64,000 bases of DNA, taken from contig NZ_LR594675.1 in assembly GCF_901827205.1 (NCBI RefSeq), forward strand, positions 4,960,001 through 5,024,000, read 5' to 3'. The translations under genes were made by a program, and so were the position numbers. The notes under the pieces were generated by a model. That model was not told the DNA's origin, searched no databases, and saw nothing but the letters and a program-made list of their open reading frames with translations. Shown piece by piece: positions 8,138 to 16,297 of the stretch (its first letter is position 1; each line of letters opens with the position of its first letter). The DNA is from Variovorax sp. PBS-H4 (GTDB lineage Bacteria; Pseudomonadota; Gammaproteobacteria; Burkholderiales; Burkholderiaceae_C).

Positions 8138-10504
8138 TTATTGGACCGGCGTCAGCTTCGCCACCGACAGCGCCAGCCACTTGATGCCGTGGCGCGGAAA
8201 GTTGATCTGCGCACGCGCATCGTCGCCGGTGCCCTCCAGCGAGAGCACGGTGCCCTCGCCGAACTTGTTGTGGAACACCTGCATGCCCGAGCGCAAGCCA
8301 TGCGAAGGCGCGGCCTTCTGTGGCGGCACCGGCGGGTTGGCGAAGCTTTCCTTGCTGCCGTAGCCGGCGCCACGGGTGCTCGCGTAGCCGCCACCGTAGC
8401 CGAACGCCGAGGGCGTGAAGCCCTGGTTCTTCGGCGTCAGCCACTTGAGCGCCGTCTCGGGCAGCTCGTCGAAGAAGCGGCTCTTGAGGTTGTAGCGGGT
8501 CTGGCCGTGCAGCATGCGCGTCTGCGAGTGGCTCAGATAAAGGCGCTTTCGCGCGCGCGTGATGGCCACATACATCAGCCTGCGCTCCTCCTCCAGGCTT
8601 TCGTGGTCCGACAGTGAGTTCTCGTGCGGAAAGAGGCCCTCCTCCATGCCGGTGATGAACACGCAGTCGAACTCCAGACCCTTGGCCGCGTGCACGGTCA
8701 TCAGCTGTACTGCGTCCTGCCCGGCCTGCGCCTGGTTGTCCCCCGATTCCAGCGCGGCGTGGGTCAGGAAGGCGGCCAGCGGGCTCATGGTTTCGCCGGT
8801 CTCGGCGTCCGGCGCCAGCGGCTCGTCGGTGAGCGGCAGGTTCGGATCGAGTCCCTGGCTGGCCGGCGACTGGCGCAGCTCGTCCACGGGCATCGCCACC
8901 GCATCGCGGCCGAAGCCCTCCTGCGTGACGAAGCTCTCCGCAGCGTTGACCAGCTCCTCCAGGTTCTCGATGCGGTCCGCGCCTTCTCGCTCGCTGCGGT
9001 AGTGCTCGATCAGCCCACTGTGCTGCAGCACCAGCTCGATGATCTCGCGCAACGACAGGCCCTGGGTCTGCTCGCGCAACACGTCGATCTTGGCCACGAA
9101 GGCCGACAGGTTGGCGCCGGCCTTGCCGCCGACGGCAGCGACCGCATCGTGCAACGATCGACCCGCGGCACGGGCGGCGTCCTGCAACTGCTCGATGCTG
9201 CGCGCGCCGATGCCGCGCGGCGGAAAGTTGACGATGCGCAGGAAGCTGGTGTCGTCGTCCTTGTTCTCCAGCAGCCGCAGGTAGGCAAGCGCATGCTTGA
9301 TCTCGGCCCGCTCGAAGAAGCGCAGCCCACCGTATACCCGGTAGGGCACGGCGGCATTGAAGAGCGCGGTCTCGATCACGCGGCTCTGCGCGTTGCTGCG
9401 GTAGAGCACCGCCATTTCCTTGCGCTCGATGCCCTCGCGCACCAGCTGGCGCATTTCCTCCACCATCCACTGCGCCTCGGCGAAGTCGCTGGTGGATTCG
9501 TAGACGCGCACCGGCTCGCCGGGGCCCTGGTCGGTGCGCAGGTTCTTGCCGAGCCGCTTCTTGTTGTGGCTGATGAGCGCGTTGGCCGAATCGAGGATGT
9601 TGCTGTAGCTGCGGTAGTTCTGTTCCAGCTTGATCTGGTGCGTGACCTCGAACGCCTGCACGAAGTCGGCCATGTTGCCCACCCGCGCGCCCCGGAAGGC
9701 GTAGATGCTCTGGTCGTCGTCGCCGACTGCCAGGACGCTGTTGTCTCCAGGGACGAAGCGGCCTTCCACCGTCTGGCCGGCCAGCATCTTGATCCAGGCG
9801 TACTGCAAGCGGTTGGTGTCCTGGAACTCGTCGATGAGGATGTGGCGAAAGCGCCGCTGGTAGTGCTCGCGCACCGGATCGTTGTCGCGCAGCAGTTCGT
9901 AGCTGCGCAGCATCAGCTCGCCGAAGTCGACCACGCCTTCGCGCTGGCACTGCTCTTCGTAGAGCTGGTAGAGCTCGACCTTCTTGCGGTCGTCCTCACT
10001 GCGGGTCTCGACGTCGCGCGGCCGCAGGCCGTCTTCCTTGGCGCCGGCGATGAACCACTGGGTCTGCTTGGCCGGGAAGCGCTCTTCGTCGACGTTGAAC
10101 TGCTTCATCAGCCGCTTGATGGCCGAGAGCTGATCCTGGGTGTCGAGGATCTGGAAGGTGGAGGGCAGCCCGGCCAGCTTCCAGTGCGCGCGCAGGAAGC
10201 GGTTGCACAGGCCGTGGAAGGTGCCGATCCACATGCCGCGCACGTTGACCGGCAGCATGGCGGTGAGCCGCGCCATCATTTCCTTCGCCGCCTTGTTGGT
10301 GAAGGTGACGGCCAGGATGCCGCCCGGCGAGACCTGGCCCGTTTGCAGCAGCCAGGCGATGCGGGTAGTCAGGACGCGCGTCTTGCCGGAGCCGGCACCG
10401 GCCAGGATCAGGGCATTGCCGGCGGGCAGCGTGACGGCGGCGAGCTGCTCGGGGTTGAGGTTTTGCAACAAAGGGGAGGCGGGCGCGGGCGTGTCGAACA
10501 GCAT
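8138..10504 (-). CDS. uvrD: UvrD/PcrA-type superfamily 1 DNA helicase
   Basis: A 788-residue 3'-5' DNA helicase acting in excision and mismatch repair. Walker A AGAGSGKT lies at residues 35-42, the Walker B-type IDEFQDTN near 220, GDDDQSIYAFRGA near 250, and the C-terminal motifs LMTVHAAKGLEFD and VAITRARKRLY further on. The C-terminus carries a Gly-rich linker and a short PcrA/UvrD-like tail domain ending in SVAKLTPVQ. The ATG at 10504 was chosen over the in-frame start at 10543 because TACAAT sits 5 nt before it and homologous sequence begins at LQNLNPEQ. Distinguishing UvrD from Rep or PcrA rests on length and tail. Confidence 0.9.
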   Translation of the reverse strand: MLFDTPAPASPLLQNLNPEQLAAVTLPAGNALILAGAGSGKTRVLTTRIAWLLQTGQVSPGGILAVTFTNKAAKEMMARLTAMLPVNVRGMWIGTFHGLCNRFLRAHWKLAGLPSTFQILDTQDQLSAIKRLMKQFNVDEERFPAKQTQWFIAGAKEDGLRPRDVETRSEDDRKKVELYQLYEEQCQREGVVDFGELMLRSYELLRDNDPVREHYQRRFRHILIDEFQDTNRLQYAWIKMLAGQTVEGRFVPGDNSVLAVGDDDQSIYAFRGARVGNMADFVQAFEVTHQIKLEQNYRSYSNILDSANALISHNKKRLGKNLRTDQGPGEPVRVYESTSDFAEAQWMVEEMRQLVREGIERKEMAVLYRSNAQSRVIETALFNAAVPYRVYGGLRFFERAEIKHALAYLRLLENKDDDTSFLRIVNFPPRGIGARSIEQLQDAARAAGRSLHDAVAAVGGKAGANLSAFVAKIDVLREQTQGLSLREIIELVLQHSGLIEHYRSEREGADRIENLEELVNAAESFVTQEGFGRDAVAMPVDELRQSPASQGLDPNLPLTDEPLAPDAETGETMSPLAAFLTHAALESGDNQAQAGQDAVQLMTVHAAKGLEFDCVFITGMEEGLFPHENSLSDHESLEEERRLMYVAITRARKRLYLSHSQTRMLHGQTRYNLKSRFFDELPETALKWLTPKNQGFTPSAFGYGGGYASTRGAGYGSKESFANPPVPPQKAAPSHGLRSGMQVFHNKFGEGTVLSLEGTGDDARAQINFPRHGIKWLALSVAKLTPVQ

Positions 10505-10509
10505 GGCGC

Positions 10510-10515
10510 ATTGTA
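10510..10515 (-). promoter_or_regulatory. candidate -10 box of uvrD (leaderless type)
   Basis: On the minus strand TACAAT ends 5 nt before the uvrD ATG, preceded by the same CC dinucleotide as the DUF2782 box at 5799. No Shine-Dalgarno is visible. Confidence 0.4.
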
Positions 10516-10739
10516 GGAACCGTGGTCCCGTAGAAAACAGCACATGTTCACCAGCGCCTGTGGGACCGCAATGGAACTGTTACCGGCGCGCCGTGACGCA
10601 GTCGGTACAGGATCACGTATTTGTAGCAAGCGCCGTCCTGGATGACTCGACACGCCCGCCGATTCTGCGGGTCGGGGACAGACGTCGAGGCTCTCCCGAA
10701 TTGTTACCTTGTCTACCACCCTCTTTCGGAGTTCGAACT

Positions 10740-12584
10740 ATGCAACCGAGCGGCAAGACTCAAGTGCGCTTCTTCCAGGCAAACAGAGAGGGCTCAAATA
10801 AGTATGTCGGACCGGCGAACGCCCGCACGGTTGAACAACTGGGCTTGAAGGAAAAAGGCGAGGCCCGCATCGGATTCAAGGTTGAGGGCACGGTCATCTT
10901 CGCGAAAGAACGGCCAGGACCCAGAGCGCCCGGAGCATTCAACCATGGATTGGGAAGCGTCCTCGGCCGCTCCAAGAACCGCAAACTCGCAGCGGGCGCC
11001 GCCCTGAAGCGTCTTGAAATGAAAGTCAAAGAGCTTCCGGCCGATCAAAGAACCACCCATGTGATCGTCCGACTGAACGATGTGCGCACCCAGTTGACGA
11101 AGTGGGGCACTGTGGCCGCGCAAGACCTTCAATTGCTGTTTGACAGCATCGCCGACGCGAAGACGACTGCCGCCGCCAATAAAGCGAAACGACACTTCGA
11201 TGCAAATGTCAAGGATGCCGCCGTTGCGTTGTCCTCCCCGCAAGGCCGGTTATCAATCCTGCAAGCAGGAGGCCGAAACGTAGTCCCCCCATTCACCCAG
11301 ACCAGCATTCGTGAATTTCTGACCTTCGTCAAGAATACGGCCGCTTTCGATCTGAGCATTGCCGGCATAGATCCACTTGCTTACAAGCAGGCCATTGCAT
11401 TCGCCAAGAACTGGACGCAAGCCTTGCCGAAGCAAGCGCTCGGTAAGCCGGAGGACCGGTATCTCATCGACAGGCTGGCAAAAATGGTGCTGGAAGGATG
11501 TGGGTCACCCCCAGATGTTGCGCCACAAGTCCCTCCTCAATTCTCTTTCATCGATGACAGAACACTACAGCGCATTGGCGATGGTGCGCTCTTTGTGCGG
11601 GACGACACTGCCAAATTCGGCATAGGGGGATTTGGCTCGATAAGCGCCTACAAATGCGGCGCGGAGAGCATCGTGGTCAAGGAACTGATACAGGATGAAC
11701 CCGATCCGAATTTGTCGCCAGAACAGAATGCGGAGGTCCGGAACGCGATGGTCCAGAAGGCGCTTGACGAAGTTCGAGTACACACTCAGGCCAGTCAAGG
11801 TGCAGACCATGTCGTGGGTATCCATGGCACCGTACGCACCGATGAACGCGTATTGCTCATTCTTGAACACGCGCCAAACGGCGAAAGCGGCACGGTCAGG
11901 ACCAACCTCGACGAGGCGGTCAAGCGAGGCGACCTGGACCCTCAGGAATCCTACGGGGCCAAGATGCTCATGTTCGTGGACATGGTCAAGGGCGCGGACC
12001 AAGTGCATGGCAACGGCGTGATGCACCTGGACTTGAAACCCGAGAACTACTTTGTCGATGAAAAAGGCCGGATGAAGCTCGGCGATTTCGGTACTTCCCA
12101 CGGAGTACTTGGTACCTTCGGACAACCAGGGATCGCATCGATCGACTACACGGCGCCTGAGATCAATTTGCCGCAGAAGGAAGGGCCGATCGCCCACATG
12201 AGCGATACCTGGTCATTGGGAGTCATGCTGTACGAGATGTTCTCGCCTCGCAAGGAGGATGAGAAGTTTGCCGCCACTGCATTGCGCCCGTTCCCTTATG
12301 TGAGCCCCTTCAAGGGACGAAACAGCATCGACGAATTCGTCAAAAAGGATGCGGCTGGGCGTTATAAACAACTGCTTCTGAAGCCGCTCGGGTCAAATTA
12401 TCAATTGCACCGGCTCATCATGGAGATGCTCGATCCAGATCCCTTGAAACGCCCGTCGCTGGAGGCTGTGCTCGAACATCCGCTGATTGCGCGCTATTCG
12501 AACCCGATGAACGACGGAGAAAGAGCAGTCGTGGCGGGTGCGCGCCGGACAATCCTTGCGTATGCCCGGCCGGCCGAGAGCTGA
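10740..12584 (+). CDS. orphan Ser/Thr protein kinase with unknown N-terminal region
   Basis: A 614-residue soluble protein whose second half (about 285-590) is a complete Hanks-type kinase: glycine loop GIGGFG (294-299), ATP-binding lysine in IVVKEL (Lys314), HLDLKPEN (Asp431 catalytic), DFG (449-451), TAPE activation-segment end and an SDTWSLGVMLYEM helix. The first ~285 residues are mostly predicted helical and match no family I recognise. No signal peptide, membrane segment or PASTA repeat is seen, so it is not a PknB-type receptor. The ATG at 10740 has GGAG 8 nt upstream. Base composition is clearly lower in GC than neighbours and it uses AGA, ATA, TTA and CTA codons that surrounding genes avoid, which suggests horizontal acquisition. 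It stands alone between uvrD and guaC, with no phosphatase or known partner. Possible roles are secreted effector, defence kinase or regulator; none is shown. Confidence 0.85.
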   Translation: MQPSGKTQVRFFQANREGSNKYVGPANARTVEQLGLKEKGEARIGFKVEGTVIFAKERPGPRAPGAFNHGLGSVLGRSKNRKLAAGAALKRLEMKVKELPADQRTTHVIVRLNDVRTQLTKWGTVAAQDLQLLFDSIADAKTTAAANKAKRHFDANVKDAAVALSSPQGRLSILQAGGRNVVPPFTQTSIREFLTFVKNTAAFDLSIAGIDPLAYKQAIAFAKNWTQALPKQALGKPEDRYLIDRLAKMVLEGCGSPPDVAPQVPPQFSFIDDRTLQRIGDGALFVRDDTAKFGIGGFGSISAYKCGAESIVVKELIQDEPDPNLSPEQNAEVRNAMVQKALDEVRVHTQASQGADHVVGIHGTVRTDERVLLILEHAPNGESGTVRTNLDEAVKRGDLDPQESYGAKMLMFVDMVKGADQVHGNGVMHLDLKPENYFVDEKGRMKLGDFGTSHGVLGTFGQPGIASIDYTAPEINLPQKEGPIAHMSDTWSLGVMLYEMFSPRKEDEKFAATALRPFPYVSPFKGRNSIDEFVKKDAAGRYKQLLLKPLGSNYQLHRLIMEMLDPDPLKRPSLEAVLEHPLIARYSNPMNDGERAVVAGARRTILAYARPAES

Positions 12585-12607
12585 GGCAATCGCGGGCGGC
12601 GTCGCAT

Positions 12608-12627
12608 AGGGGGCTCATCAGCCCTCT
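12608..12627 (+). other. hairpin just after the kinase gene
   Basis: AGGGGGCT and AGCCCTCT flank a CATC loop (8 pairs, one G-U). It starts 24 nt after the kinase stop and lacks a T-run, so its termination activity is doubtful. Confidence 0.35.
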
Positions 12628-12675
12628 TGTATGGCTGGTATTCCGAACCAGCCAGCACCCGCGCCATTGCACGAC

Positions 12676-12681
12676 TAGAAT
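12676..12681 (+). promoter_or_regulatory. guaC: candidate -10 box upstream of guaC
   Basis: TAGAAT preceded by C, the same form seen before argD. A start about 7 nt downstream would coincide with the first base of the hairpin at 12688-12718. No good -35 was found. Confidence 0.35.
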
Positions 12682-12687
12682 CACTCA

Positions 12688-12718
12688 CCGGGCCCAAGTT
12701 TCTTGCGCCCGGTTTTTT
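12688..12718 (+). terminator. intrinsic terminator between the kinase gene and guaC
   Basis: CCGGGC and GCCCGG form a stem around a 13-nt loop and are followed directly by six T. It lies about 100 nt after the kinase stop and 90 nt before the guaC ATG. It may end kinase transcription, or serve as a leader attenuator if guaC starts at the TAGAAT box. Confidence 0.7.
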
Positions 12719-12807
12719 GCGCGCGTTTCGTTTGTAGGAACGCACCCAAAAGCCGGCCAGACCAAGCGCTCTTTCGTTCTTCAACGACCTCTCAGGAGCT
12801 TGGTTTC

Positions 12808-13785
12808 ATGCAGATCTTCGACTACGACAACATCCTCCTCCTGCCGCGCAAATGCGTGGTGGAAAGCCGTTCGGAGTGCGACGCCAGCGTCACGCTGGGC
12901 GGCCGCAGCTTCCGCATCCCGACGGTGCCTGCCAACATGAAGACGGTGGTCGACGAAACCATCTGCACCTGGCTGGCGAAGAACGGCTACTTCTACGTGA
13001 TGCACCGCTTCGACCTTGACAACGCGCAGTTCGTGAAGGACATGCACGCCAGGGGCGTCTTCGCCTCCATCTCGCTGGGCGTCAAGAAGCCGGACTACGA
13101 GACGGTGGACCGCCTGGCCGCAGAGGGCCTGGCGCCCGAGTACATCACCATCGACATCGCGCACGGCCATGCCGACACGGTGAAGAACATGATCGCCTAC
13201 CTCAAGAAGAAGCTGCCCAAGTCCTTCGTGATCGCGGGCAACGTGGGCACGCCCGAGGCGGTGATCGACCTCGAAAACTGGGGCGCCGATGCGACCAAGG
13301 TCGGCATCGGCCCGGGCAAGGTGTGCATCACGAAGCTCAAGACCGGGTTCGGCACCGGCGGCTGGCAGCTGTCGGCGCTCAAGTGGTGTGCACGGGTGGC
13401 GACCAAGCCGATCATTGCCGACGGCGGTATCCGCGACCACGGCGATATTGCCAAGAGCATCCGCTTCGGTGCGTCGATGGTCATGATCGGTTCGCTGTTC
13501 GCCGGCCACGAGGAGTCGCCGGGCAGGACGGTGGAAGTCGACGGCACGCTCTTCAAGGAGTACTACGGCTCCGCCAGCGACTTCAACAAGGGCGAGTACA
13601 AGCACGTCGAGGGCAAGCGCATTCTCGAGCCGATCAAGGGCAAGCTGGCCGACACGCTGGTCGAGATGGAGCAGGACATCCAGAGCTCCATCAGCTATGC
13701 GGGCGGGCGCAAGCTCATGGATATCCGCAAGGTCAACTACGTCACGCTGGGCGGTGACAACGCGGGCGAACACCTGCTGATGTAA
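12808..13785 (+). CDS. guaC: GMP reductase
   Basis: A 325-residue enzyme of the IMPDH/GMPR family that reduces GMP to IMP with NADPH in purine salvage. The length and opening (MQIFDYDNILLLPRKCVVES) fit the short GuaC form known from Bacillus and Staphylococcus rather than the 347-residue E. coli type, and there are no CBS domains, which excludes IMP dehydrogenase. The catalytic loop IGPGKVCITK holds Cys173, followed by KTGFGTGG. The ATG at 12808 has CAGGAG about 8 nt upstream; the longer in-frame opening from 12703 is rejected because it runs through the terminator. Confidence 0.94.
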   Translation: MQIFDYDNILLLPRKCVVESRSECDASVTLGGRSFRIPTVPANMKTVVDETICTWLAKNGYFYVMHRFDLDNAQFVKDMHARGVFASISLGVKKPDYETVDRLAAEGLAPEYITIDIAHGHADTVKNMIAYLKKKLPKSFVIAGNVGTPEAVIDLENWGADATKVGIGPGKVCITKLKTGFGTGGWQLSALKWCARVATKPIIADGGIRDHGDIAKSIRFGASMVMIGSLFAGHEESPGRTVEVDGTLFKEYYGSASDFNKGEYKHVEGKRILEPIKGKLADTLVEMEQDIQSSISYAGGRKLMDIRKVNYVTLGGDNAGEHLLM

Positions 13786-13819
13786 GACGCCGGTCGCGCC
13801 GGGGCTTCTTGATTCTGGT

Positions 13820-13825
13820 TAAAAT
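13820..13825 (+). promoter_or_regulatory. candidate -10 box of tRNA-Ala
   Basis: TAAAAT ends 12 nt before the tRNA 5' end, a normal distance for a short tRNA leader. The -35 is not clear. Confidence 0.45.
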
Positions 13826-13837
13826 TCGCGCTGCGTT

Positions 13838-13913
<76 letters not shown>

Positions 13914-13925
13914 ACCCATTCGAAG

Positions 13926-13955
13926 GCCTCGGCATCCGCCGGGGCTTTTGTTTTT
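13926..13955 (+). terminator. intrinsic terminator after tRNA-Ala
   Basis: GCCTCGGC and GCCGGGGC pair around an ATCC loop (one T-G pair), followed by TTTTGTTTTT. It starts 13 nt after the tRNA. Confidence 0.8.
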
Positions 13956-13964
13956 GAAGGTAGC

Positions 13965-14672
13965 TCAGGCGTCCAGCGTCAAATGCTGGCCATGCAACGC
14001 CGCAGCGGCGGACGACGCAAGGAAGCCGATGGTCTGGGCCGCCACTGCCGTCGAGACCCAGCTCTCGGGCTTGGCGCCGGGCATGGCCTGGCGGTTGGCC
14101 GGCGTGTCCAGCGTGCTGGGGGCGATGCTGTTCACGATGATCCCATGCGGCGCCAGTTCGGCGGCCGAGGCCTCGACGAGGCGCTGCAGCGCGCTCTTCG
14201 ACGCGATGTAGGCCGCCATGGCCGCAGTGCCGCGCGCCGCGCCCTTGGCCGTGACGGCGATCACGCTGCCCGACTTGCGCTCGATCATCGAGGGCACCAG
14301 CGCCTGCGAGACTGCGATGAAGGACCAGGCGTTCAGATTCATCATGCGATCCCAGGCCGCGCGGCTCATCGCGTGCACCTCTTCGCCCATCTCGAAGCCA
14401 CCGGCGATATGCACCAGCGCATCCACATGCTTGAAGGTTGCGAGGATGTGGCCGGCGGCATCTGCCATGCTCTCCACGGACGTGACGTCAGCCTCGAGCA
14501 ACAGGTGCTGCGAGTTGTCAAGGCCCGGAAACACGTTGACGATGTGTTCCATGCGGTGGTCGAGCAAAGCAATGCGGGCACCGCTGTCGAGGAAGTGCTG
14601 CACGACCGCGCGGCCAAGCGCGCCGGCGGCGCCTGTCACCACGACGTGGCGGGACGTGTTGGGGTCTATCAT
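13965..14672 (-). CDS. short-chain dehydrogenase/reductase (SDR)
   Basis: A 235-residue classical SDR with an N-terminal Rossmann motif VTGAAGALGRA (about residues 12-22) and the active-site YIASK pair (Tyr/Lys near 155-159), preceded by a serine-bearing strand region. Such enzymes oxidise or reduce alcohol/ketone groups with NAD(P)H; the substrate is not evident. The ATG at 14672 is chosen because AAGGAG lies 7 nt upstream on the minus strand, whereas the frame remains open further up without a ribosome site. It is divergent from the thiolase gene, so a role in acyl or polyester metabolism is possible but unproven. Confidence 0.82.
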   Translation of the reverse strand: MIDPNTSRHVVVTGAAGALGRAVVQHFLDSGARIALLDHRMEHIVNVFPGLDNSQHLLLEADVTSVESMADAAGHILATFKHVDALVHIAGGFEMGEEVHAMSRAAWDRMMNLNAWSFIAVSQALVPSMIERKSGSVIAVTAKGAARGTAAMAAYIASKSALQRLVEASAAELAPHGIIVNSIAPSTLDTPANRQAMPGAKPESWVSTAVAAQTIGFLASSAAAALHGQHLTLDA

Positions 14673-14791
14673 TTTGCGGCTCCTTGTTCGGGCAGGCATC
14701 GTAACGCCGCGATCACGCAGGAAACGTGCATCATTGCCAATTCCTCTCCCTTCCCACTCCCCCTTCCCCTTCATTGCACCCGGAGACCATC

Positions 14792-15973
14792 ATGAAAGAA
14801 GTAGTAGTTGTCAGCGGCGTTCGCACGGCGATCGGAACCTTCGGCGGCGCGCTCAAGGACGTGCCGCCCACGCGCCTCGCCGCGCTGGTGACGCAGGAAG
14901 CGCTCGCGCGCGCCAAGGTCGACGGCAAGGATGTGGGCCATGTGGTCTTCGGCCACGTGGTCAACACCGAACCACGTGACATGTACATGGCCCGGGTGGC
15001 CGCGATCGAGGGCGGCTGCGCGCAGGAAACGCCGGCGCTCACCGTGAATCGCCTCTGCGGCTCTGGCTTGCAGGCGATCGTGAGCGCAGCGCAAAGCATT
15101 CAGCTCGGCGATGCGAAGGTGGCCGTGGGCGGCGGCGCCGAGAGCATGAGCCGCGCCCCGCTGTCTTCGCTCACCGCGCGCTGGGGCGTGCGCATGGGCG
15201 ACATGAAGCTCGTGGACATGATGATCGGCGCGCTGCACGACCCCTTCGAGAACATCCACATGGGCGTTACGGCCGAGAACATCGCCAAAAAGTGGAACAT
15301 CAGCCGCGAGACGCAGGACCAGACTGCGCTGACCAGCCACCAGCGCGCACAGAAGGCGATCGAGGGCGGCTACTTCAAGAGCCAGATCGTCCCGGTCCCG
15401 CTGCAGAGCCGCAAAGGTCCGGCGCAATTCGACACCGATGAGCACGTGCGCTTCGACGCCAAGATGGAAGACATGGCCAAGCTCAAGCCCGCCTTCCTGA
15501 AGGAGAACGGTACGGTGACGGCAGGCAATGCCTCCGGCATCAACGACGCGGCAGCGGCCGTGGTGTTGATGGAAAAGGAAGAGGCGGCGCGCCGCGGCCT
15601 GAAGCCGATGGCGCGCATCGTGGCCTACGCCTTCGCCGGCGTCGATCCGAACTACATGGGCATCGGGCCGGTGCCTGCCTCGCGCAAGGCGCTGGAGAAG
15701 GCGGGACTCAAGGCGTCGGACATGGATGTGATCGAGGCCAACGAGGCCTTCGCCGCGCAGGCCTGCGCAGTTGCGCAAGACCTGGGGCTCGACGCTGCCA
15801 AGGTGAACCCCAACGGCTCCGGCATCTCGCTCGGTCATCCGATCGGCGCCACTGGCGCACTGATCACAGTCAAGGCGCTGTACGAGCTGGAGCGCATCCA
15901 AGGCCGCTACGCACTGGTGACCATGTGCATCGGTGGCGGCCAAGGCATCGCCTGCATTTTTGAGCGCACCTGA
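14792..15973 (+). CDS. bktB: beta-ketothiolase (acetyl-CoA acyltransferase), BktB-like
   Basis: A 393-residue thiolase that condenses or cleaves acyl-CoA units. The sequence is very close in pattern to Cupriavidus BktB, which makes C4-C6 3-ketoacyl-CoA for polyhydroxyalkanoate and also works in fatty-acid breakdown. Nucleophile Cys89 lies in NRLCGSG; the C-terminal active-site motifs NEAFAAQA, GHPIGATGA and CIGGGQG are intact. CGGAG precedes the ATG at 14792. No phaB or phaC lies next to it here. Whether it serves PHA synthesis or degradation cannot be decided from context. Confidence 0.88.
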   Translation: MKEVVVVSGVRTAIGTFGGALKDVPPTRLAALVTQEALARAKVDGKDVGHVVFGHVVNTEPRDMYMARVAAIEGGCAQETPALTVNRLCGSGLQAIVSAAQSIQLGDAKVAVGGGAESMSRAPLSSLTARWGVRMGDMKLVDMMIGALHDPFENIHMGVTAENIAKKWNISRETQDQTALTSHQRAQKAIEGGYFKSQIVPVPLQSRKGPAQFDTDEHVRFDAKMEDMAKLKPAFLKENGTVTAGNASGINDAAAAVVLMEKEEAARRGLKPMARIVAYAFAGVDPNYMGIGPVPASRKALEKAGLKASDMDVIEANEAFAAQACAVAQDLGLDAAKVNPNGSGISLGHPIGATGALITVKALYELERIQGRYALVTMCIGGGQGIACIFERT

Positions 15974-15996
15974 GCTGGGGCCAGAAACATTCTGGC

Positions 15997-16002
15997 TATA
16001 AT
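15997..16002 (+). promoter_or_regulatory. -10 box of tRNA-Lys
   Basis: A perfect TATAAT lies 35 nt before the tRNA 5' end, in the 64-nt gap after bktB. The -35 is weak. Confidence 0.6.
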
Positions 16003-16037
16003 CGTTGGATTGCCTGAATGACAGCAATGTCGATCAG

Positions 16038-16113
16038 GGGCTCTTAGCTCAGTTGGTAGAGCAGCGGACTCTTAATCCGTAGGTCGAGTGTTCGAGTCAC
16101 TCAGGGCCCACCA
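16038..16113 (+). tRNA. tRNA-Lys (anticodon CTT)
   Basis: A 76-nt cloverleaf with encoded CCA. The acceptor GGGCTCT pairs with AGGGCCC, the D arm is GCTC/GAGC, the anticodon stem GCGGA/TCCGT closes loop CTCTTAA (anticodon CTT, reads AAG), and the T arm is GAGTG-TTCGAGT-CACTC. Confidence 0.95.
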
Positions 16114-16137
16114 AAATTACCGCGCCAACGCTGAAAA

Positions 16138-16167
16138 GCCCGCCATCGAGAAGATGGCGGGCTTTTT
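16138..16167 (+). terminator. intrinsic terminator after tRNA-Lys
   Basis: A perfect 10-bp stem GCCCGCCATC/GATGGCGGGC with loop GAGAA and five T. It lies 24 nt after the tRNA. Confidence 0.92.
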
Positions 16168-16245
16168 CTTTGGGGACGGTTGCTGGCGGCGGCCTCGTTT
16201 GCAGGGCAGGCGCAGGTCCGCCTTGGGGGTGGGCCAGCCCATGGC

Positions 16246-16277
16246 AAAAAAAAACGCGGGCGCTGCGCCCGCGTTTT
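16246..16277 (-). terminator. intrinsic terminator of the aldehyde dehydrogenase gene
   Basis: CGCGGGCG and CGCCCGCG pair with a 3-nt loop. Read on the minus strand the stem is followed by a nine-T run, 20 nt past the dehydrogenase stop. A four-T run on the plus side makes weak bidirectional use possible. Confidence 0.85.
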
Positions 16278-16297
16278 CCGTCCAGCCGCAAGCAGAC

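Noticed and set aside
7077..9950. A 957-codon minus-strand frame spanning the membrane-protein gene and part of uvrD
   Set aside because: It is Arg/Ala/Gly-rich, has no domain and overlaps two firm genes in other frames.
10505..10739. PIP box or hrp box upstream of the kinase, which would mark a type III effector
   Set aside because: TTCGG and TTCGA occur just before the ATG but not with the 15-base spacing of a PIP box (TTCGB-N15-TTCGB), and no hrp box fits. The effector idea therefore has no promoter support.
10740..12584. PknB-type membrane receptor kinase
   Set aside because: No membrane segment, PASTA repeat or partner phosphatase is present.
12703..12807. Longer N-terminus for guaC
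   Set aside because: It would begin inside the intrinsic terminator and has no homology to GMP reductase. The ATG at 12808 has a good ribosome site.
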